A DNA stretch of 12,670 bases from Chloroflexota bacterium (GTDB lineage Bacteria; Chloroflexota; Anaerolineae; Caldilineales; Caldilineaceae): NCBI GenBank assembly GCA_003577365.1, contig QEUY01000024.1:1-12670 (forward strand), read 5' to 3'. Below, piece after piece: positions 8,467-12,670 of the stretch; the stretch's first letter is position 1, and each line of letters begins with the position of its first letter. A program made the position numbers and the translations under genes. The notes under the pieces were generated by a model, which worked only from the letters and a program-made list of their open reading frames with translations, made no database searches and was not told the origin of the DNA.

Positions 8467-9209
8467 CAGGGCACGCGCTCCACAGGTGCAATATAGCGAT
8501 AGCCTGCGCCCGGCACGGTTTCAATAAACTGTGGGTCTGTGGAATCGTCGTGTAATACCTTGCGCAATTCGGCGATGCGAGCGTCTACGGCCCGGTCGCC
8601 GATTGCGCTCTCCCAGCCCCAAACCTGATCAAGCAGTTGGGCGCGCGAGATCACCTCATCCGGATGGGTCATAAAATATTCGAGCAGCGAGACCGATTTC
8701 GGCGTCAACGGCTGTTCTTGACCGTCCACCAAAACGCGCCGCGCGCTGCGGTCGAGCACGAGCGTGCGGCTGCGCAGATAGCGCGCGGTCTGGAGGCGCT
8801 GCTGTCCGGCCTGCGTGCGGCGCAAGACGGCGCGGATGCGCGCCACCAGCTCCTGCGGGTCAAAGGGTTTGTTGAGATAATCATCCGCCCCTTCCTCGAT
8901 CGCCATGATGCGTTGTGGCGTCCCCATCACCTGGGTCAGCAGAATCACCGGCGTCCAGTCATCGCGGCGGCGGAGCTGGCGCAAGGTCTCGCGCCCGTCG
9001 AGCTGGGGCATCAGCACGTCGAGGACGATCAGGTCGGGCCGATGTTCGGCAGTGTAAGCCAGAGCTTCAATGCCGTTGCGCGCCGTCACCACCTCAAAGC
9101 CTGATAGCTCAAGAAAAGTCTTGAGCATCGAGACAATCGACTCCTCATCGTCTACAAGCAGAAGTTTGGTCTTTGGGGTAAGGATTGGCTGGGCCGCCGC
9201 TTGTTGCAT
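8466..9209 (-). CDS. OmpR/PhoB-family response regulator
   Basis: This 247-residue DNA-binding regulator is the cognate partner of the kinase overlapping its 3' end. The receiver domain is at about residues 15-130, with the acidic pair Asp20-Asp21 in LLLVDDEES, phosphoacceptor Asp64 in IVLDVLMP, Thr92 and Lys114 in NKPFDPQEL. A winged-helix effector domain at about 145-243 includes LTPKSVSLLEYFMTHPDEV, the recognition-helix region AVDARIAELRKVL and the wing TVPGAGYRYIAP. All receiver residues are present, so phosphorylation control should be normal. It begins 19 nt after the STAND ATPase gene, with a modest AAGAG site, and ends in a 1-nt overlap with the kinase gene. Its target promoters are unknown. 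Confidence 0.96.
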   Translation of the reverse strand: MQQAAAQPILTPKTKLLLVDDEESIVSMLKTFLELSGFEVVTARNGIEALAYTAEHRPDLIVLDVLMPQLDGRETLRQLRRRDDWTPVILLTQVMGTPQRIMAIEEGADDYLNKPFDPQELVARIRAVLRRTQAGQQRLQTARYLRSRTLVLDRSARRVLVDGQEQPLTPKSVSLLEYFMTHPDEVISRAQLLDQVWGWESAIGDRAVDARIAELRKVLHDDSTDPQFIETVPGAGYRYIAPVERVP

Positions 9210-9228
9210 TTGCTCTTTGTCACATTGC

Positions 9229-11424
9229 CTATACAGGCTCCGGCGCGTTTTGGCGGATATAGGCGATCATCTCGTCCTCTTCGCGCACATAGTCGCCGAG
9301 GTTGAAGGCGGCATAGAGATCGCGGCTCTGCTGAAAGTAGGCCAGCGCCCGCGGCCAGGCCTCCTGCTCCAGCGCCACATGGCCCAGGTTGTGCAGCGTC
9401 GCCGCCATGTCGGTCCACGCGCCGCGGTGCGCCGACAGCCCCAGGTCCAGTTCATACCACATCAGCGCCTGGTCAAAATCGTCTTGGGCATAGCTCACCG
9501 ACCCCAGGTTGTTATAACAGGTGCTGATGCCCAGGCTGTCGTCGATGCGGCGGAACAGCTCTAGCGCCTGCAGATAGGCCTGCCGCGCCTCGTCCAGCCG
9601 CTCCAGCCCTTCCATCGCCAGCCCCATGCTGTTGTAGATGCTTGCCATGCGCTGGTTGTCGTGGTGGCGCACGGCAATGCGCAGCGCCTTGCGCTGCTGT
9701 TGGAGGGCGCGCTCAAACTCGTTCAGCCCATAGTGGGCGCTGCCCAGGTTCATATAGGTCGTCGCCAGCCCCAACTGGTCGCCCAACTGCGCCACACATT
9801 CGAAGGCGGCGCGGAAGTAGGGTAACGCCTGGCGCGGGCGGTCGAGCACGCGATAGGCCGTGCCCAGGTCGGTGAAGGCATAGGCCAGTTCGTTGAGCAG
9901 GTCGCGGCTGTCGAAGATCTCGGCGGCGCGGCGGAACCACTCGACGGCCTCTTCCACTACGCCGGTGAAAAAGAGACGGCGGCCAATGCTCATCTGCAAC
10001 CAGGCGTAGTTACGGCTGTCGGCCAGCGCCAGCGAGGCCGCCGCACCCGTCGCCAGCCAGCGCAGTACGCCGGGCGGATGCCGCCAAAAGGCATAATAGG
10101 CCATAGCCAGCGCATAGGCGCGCGCCAGCCGCAGGTCATCGCGGTCGGCCTGTGCCTCCTCGGGCAAGGTCAGCCCGGCGCTGTCGGTTGCAGGGTCGGC
10201 GATGATCTCAAACAGCGGGCGCTGCCAAAGCCGCTCCATCCGTTCGGCGCACCAATCGGCCCCCTTATACATATTGCCCCATTCGGGGTCCAGTTCGGGC
10301 CAGCGCTCCAGGGGCAGCACCTGATAGTCTTCCAGCAGGCGCACATAATAGGCGGCGTGGCGGCGTTCCCACTCCTCGCCCAGCATGGCGGCATTTTGCT
10401 CCAGATAGGTGCGCACCATAGGGTGCATCACCACGCGCTGCTGAAAGGGGTCGAGGTCGAGCAGGGCACGGCCATTCAGCCCGGCGATCACCTGCTCCAG
10501 TTCGACAGGCGTGCCCAAATCCACCCAGAAAAGCTCACGCAGCGCGGCCAGCGATGCGCCCCCCGCCGCGGGCACCAGCCGGTCGAGCAGCGGCCCCACC
10601 TGCGGCTGGATGGCGGCAAAGTTTTCCACGGCAAAGGCGACTACCTCCGGCACAGAGACACGGCCATCGGCCAGGCTCATGCTGGGCAGCAGGTCGGCCA
10701 GCTCCTCCCAGGTGAAATCAAGCAGCAGCCCCAAGAGCAGACGCAGCGGATAGGGGCGGCCCTGGGTCAGCGCAAAGAGTTCGTCTTGGTGGGCCAGCGC
10801 CGCCGCCACCACCGGCTGCGGCGCGCGGCGGCGGATGAACTCCGGCAGTTCGTCGGGCATGATCCCGCCCAACTGGACATATTGAAACTGGCAGAGCGCG
10901 GCGATCGAAGGGCTGAAGTTGCGGTCGATCAAAAGAATGCGCGAATTGCCTTCGGCTTCATGCAGGTGGGCGATGATGTCCACCAGCGTGTCCAGCTCTT
11001 CCTGCGTCGCGCCGGAAAGCTCGTCGAGGATGAGCAGCCGCCGCCGGCGGTAGAGCTGTTCCAGGATGCTGATCCCCCAGCGGTCTTCGCCGATGCGCGT
11101 CAGCGTCGTGCCAAAGACCGAGTCGAGCGTGCGCACAATGTCATAGAGGCGGAAGCGATGGGTCCCCGCCGCGCCGACGCGCGCGATCCCATCGCTGAAG
11201 TGGTGGATCAAACTCCAGGCCGCGGCGGTCGCCAGGGTGCTTTTGCCGTTGCCTTGTTCACCGCTGATGGCGATGGCCGGCAAATCGTCGCCGCCCGTCA
11301 TCCAGTCGTGCAGCATGCGCAACTGGGCGGCGCGGCCGCTGAAGCCCTGGAGCCGGTAGAGGCCCAGGTTGTGCGGGGTCGGGGTCTGTTGGGTGGGGCC
11401 GCTGGTGGCGGATGCACTGCTCAT
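9229..11424 (-). CDS. STAND-type NTPase with C-terminal TPR repeats
   Basis: This 731-residue multidomain soluble protein joins a STAND (NB-ARC/NACHT-like) P-loop NTPase to a TPR array. After a low-complexity start, GFSGRAAQLRML (27-38) leads into Walker A GEQGNGKST (55-63). Walker B LLILDEL has Asp134-Glu135, a sensor-like SRILLIDRN spans 161-169, and GRPYPLRLL (222-230) matches the GxP motif. A winged-helix region ends with VVMHPMVRTYL, whose Met333-His334 corresponds to the MHD element. From about residue 473 come five to six TPR-like units with a period near 40, for example LGTAYRVLDRPRQALPYFRAA and LGSAHYGLNEFERALQQQRKAL. STAND proteins usually act as ligand-gated oligomerising switches. 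No N-terminal effector domain is visible, so output may pass through a partner. The start ATG has no strong ribosome-binding site. It lies 49 nt after the Rossmann-fold gene and 19 nt before the response regulator. Confidence 0.93.
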   Translation of the reverse strand: MSSASATSGPTQQTPTPHNLGLYRLQGFSGRAAQLRMLHDWMTGGDDLPAIAISGEQGNGKSTLATAAAWSLIHHFSDGIARVGAAGTHRFRLYDIVRTLDSVFGTTLTRIGEDRWGISILEQLYRRRRLLILDELSGATQEELDTLVDIIAHLHEAEGNSRILLIDRNFSPSIAALCQFQYVQLGGIMPDELPEFIRRRAPQPVVAAALAHQDELFALTQGRPYPLRLLLGLLLDFTWEELADLLPSMSLADGRVSVPEVVAFAVENFAAIQPQVGPLLDRLVPAAGGASLAALRELFWVDLGTPVELEQVIAGLNGRALLDLDPFQQRVVMHPMVRTYLEQNAAMLGEEWERRHAAYYVRLLEDYQVLPLERWPELDPEWGNMYKGADWCAERMERLWQRPLFEIIADPATDSAGLTLPEEAQADRDDLRLARAYALAMAYYAFWRHPPGVLRWLATGAAASLALADSRNYAWLQMSIGRRLFFTGVVEEAVEWFRRAAEIFDSRDLLNELAYAFTDLGTAYRVLDRPRQALPYFRAAFECVAQLGDQLGLATTYMNLGSAHYGLNEFERALQQQRKALRIAVRHHDNQRMASIYNSMGLAMEGLERLDEARQAYLQALELFRRIDDSLGISTCYNNLGSVSYAQDDFDQALMWYELDLGLSAHRGAWTDMAATLHNLGHVALEQEAWPRALAYFQQSRDLYAAFNLGDYVREEDEMIAYIRQNAPEPV

Positions 11425-11473
11425 GCTGCGCTTGGATTTCCCGTCGGCAGGGGCTGGACTCAGACGGCTCGGT

Positions 11474-11803
11474 TCAGATCACAAGACAAGGAAAGTCGCT
11501 GGCTGCGGCGATCTCGAAGGTCAGCGCCTGCGACAACGCCGTGCCGCCGGTAACGCGGGAAAGACCGGTCTCTTGCGCGGTCGAATCGATCAGGATCAGG
11601 TCGGGGCGGATGCGCCGCGCCAGGGTGTTGATGTTGACCGGCGTCACGTTTTCGACATAGTCCACCTTGGCGATCACCTTGTTGCGCACGGCGGGCGGGT
11701 CTGCTACCAGCGCGCTGACTACGACGCTGATCTCATCGTTTTTCTGCAATTGGCGTAAGGCCTCTGCGCCCGCCTGGCCTGCCCCGATCACCCAGATCCG
11801 CAT
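11474..11803 (-). CDS. Small Rossmann-fold TrkA-N-like protein
   Basis: This 109-residue protein consists of one Rossmann-like domain. It opens with strand and glycine loop MRIWVIGAGQAGAEAL (GxGxxG at residues 7-12), the NAD(P)- or nucleotide-binding signature of TrkA-N/RCK and dehydrogenase folds. Later comes VDYVENVTPVNINTL and the strand RPDLILID, which fit the second half of a TrkA-N domain. The C-terminal part ends ALTFEIAAASDFPCLVI. No RCK-C domain, membrane segment or catalytic domain is present, and it is shorter than full TrkA. The ATG has AAGGAG at good spacing. It sits 79 nt after the DASS permease and 49 nt before the STAND ATPase. A role as a soluble regulatory subunit for the permease or as a redox/nucleotide sensor for the operon is a reasonable guess only. 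Confidence 0.82.
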   Translation of the reverse strand: MRIWVIGAGQAGAEALRQLQKNDEISVVVSALVADPPAVRNKVIAKVDYVENVTPVNINTLARRIRPDLILIDSTAQETGLSRVTGGTALSQALTFEIAAASDFPCLVI

Positions 11804-11816
11804 TGCGTTTCTCCTT

Positions 11817-11846
11817 ATGTATTCAGCCGTGATGTATTCAGCCGTG
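11817..11846. repeat. Perfect 15-bp tandem duplication
   Basis: ATGTATTCAGCCGTG occurs at 11817-11831 and again immediately at 11832-11846. It lies in the 79-nt gap between the permease stop and the TrkA-N-like start, directly upstream of the latter's ribosome-binding site. It may be a recent slippage duplication or a pair of operator half-sites. Confidence 0.85.
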
Positions 11847-11882
11847 AGTTCGGCAGGCGCAGATGCGCTCGCGTTTTGTCGT

Positions 11883-12670
11883 TTAGATCCACCCCAGCAG
11901 GCTCATCATATAGAAGAAGAGCAGCACAAAGAGCGCCGACGGCAGCCCGACGATCCACCCGGCGCGCAGCATGGTCTTGTTGCTCACCGCGCCGGTGACC
12001 GCGACCAAGGTCATGCGCGCCGACGCGCTGGGCAGCATAAAGGCCAGCGCCACGGCGATGATGGTGGGCAGCACCAGGCGTATGGGCGCGATGCCGGCAG
12101 CCTCCCCCAACGTGATCAGCACTGGGGCCAGGATGGCGCCCAAGGTGACGTTGTTCATAAACTGGGTCAGGGCAAAGCCCGTCAGCACCAGCACACTGAG
12201 CACTACCAGATAGGGCAGCCCTTCAAGGGTGGGGGCTAGAATGCCGGCAAACCAATTGCCCGCGCCGGTTTTGTCCAGCGCGTTGCCCAAGGTCAACCCC
12301 GCGCCGATCACAAAAAAGACGCCCCAGTTGACGCCCTTGAGGTCGTTCCAGTCGACAACTTCTTCGATGGAGAGCAGCGCCACCGCGCCGATGGCGACCA
12401 CGGCGCTGCTCAGCAGTGTATCCGGCAGGTTCAGAAAGCCCTCCAGCCAAGCACCGCCGACCCACAACGCCACCGAGAGAAAGAGCACCAGCATGATCTC
12501 GCGCTCCGGCCCTTTCAGCTCGCCCAGCCGCACCATCTCCTTCATGGCGGGGAAGGTGTCGATGGTCAGGTTGCCCACCGGCAGGGCGCGCAGCAGCAAA
12601 AACCAACTCAACGGCAGCAGCACCAGCACGATCGGCACGCCGAAGCGCATCCAATCGAGAAATCCAAAGC
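11883..12670 (-). CDS. DASS/SLC13-family permease, C-terminal part (partial)
   Basis: The reading frame stays open to the right edge of the window, so this is the last 262 or so residues of a longer protein (families are about 450-600). It is a polytopic inner-membrane carrier of the divalent anion:sodium symporter type. Family hallmarks are FLDWMRFGVP at the edge, WNDLKGVNWGVFFVIGAGLTLGNALDKTGAG (an amphipathic then re-entrant region) and several strongly hydrophobic helices to the C-terminus. Where classical members carry the second SNT substrate loop, this protein has TQFMNNVTLGAILAPVL, and where a TPPNA-like motif is usual it has LPSASARMTL. The substrate is therefore uncertain. No RCK-C (TrkA-C) domain is visible in this fragment. 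It is probably the first visible gene of the five-gene minus-strand run. Confidence 0.88.
   Translation of the reverse strand, partial: FGFLDWMRFGVPIVLVLLPLSWFLLLRALPVGNLTIDTFPAMKEMVRLGELKGPEREIMLVLFLSVALWVGGAWLEGFLNLPDTLLSSAVVAIGAVALLSIEEVVDWNDLKGVNWGVFFVIGAGLTLGNALDKTGAGNWFAGILAPTLEGLPYLVVLSVLVLTGFALTQFMNNVTLGAILAPVLITLGEAAGIAPIRLVLPTIIAVALAFMLPSASARMTLVAVTGAVSNKTMLRAGWIVGLPSALFVLLFFYMMSLLGWI

Noticed and set aside
10078..11553. Long plus-strand open frame (491 codons) opposite the STAND gene
   Set aside because: It is a shadow of the STAND reading frame, with low-complexity Gln/His/Arg-rich translation and no ribosome-binding site or known motif.
11857..11868. Small hairpin GCGCA-GA-TGCGC after the permease stop
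   Set aside because: Five-base stem and no U-tract, so not supported as a terminator between the permease and the downstream genes.

Overview
The window is GC-rich, tightly packed bacterial DNA with short intergenic gaps. The gene families (M29 aminopeptidase, HD hydrolase, ExoD, a groESL operon with a CIRCE operator, a STAND ATPase with TPRs next to a two-component pair, a DASS permease) and the protein style best fit a member of Chloroflexota, perhaps the Anaerolineae/Caldilineae side. That placement is an inference from general resemblance, not from a marker gene, and CIRCE/HrcA control also occurs in many other phyla. No rRNA, tRNA, CRISPR array, transposase or prophage gene was recognised.

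Layout. Positions 1-1740, plus strand: an M29-family aminopeptidase, then a two-CBS-domain protein 39 nt downstream, ended by a strong hairpin terminator at about 1698-1735. Everything after that is on the minus strand. 1739-3024: an ExoD-family membrane protein followed by an HD-superfamily hydrolase, probably one transcript. 3225-5513: groES-groEL with a well-formed promoter, a perfect CIRCE operator, an unusual second inverted repeat around the promoter, a 15-bp tandem repeat in the leader and a rho-independent terminator. 5576-7445: three unrecognised genes, two of them small two-helix membrane proteins, separated by gaps of about 200 bp with hairpins. 7564-12670: a run of five genes read right to left: a DASS/SLC13 permease (5' end outside the window), a 109-residue Rossmann-fold TrkA-N-like protein, a 731-residue STAND NTPase with C-terminal TPRs, an OmpR/PhoB-type response regulator and a membrane histidine kinase. 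The gaps are 79, 49 and 19 nt, then a 1-nt stop/start overlap.

How the genes may work together. GroES and GroEL are the heat-shock chaperonin, and CIRCE implies repression by HrcA (hrcA is not in the window). The kinase and regulator form a cognate pair. The kinase has almost no extracytoplasmic sensor region, so its signal may come through the membrane, from the STAND protein encoded just upstream, or from neighbouring membrane proteins. The STAND-regulator-kinase arrangement, attached to a transporter and a soluble nucleotide-binding-like protein, is the most interesting feature. The evidence for a joint function is gene order and spacing only.
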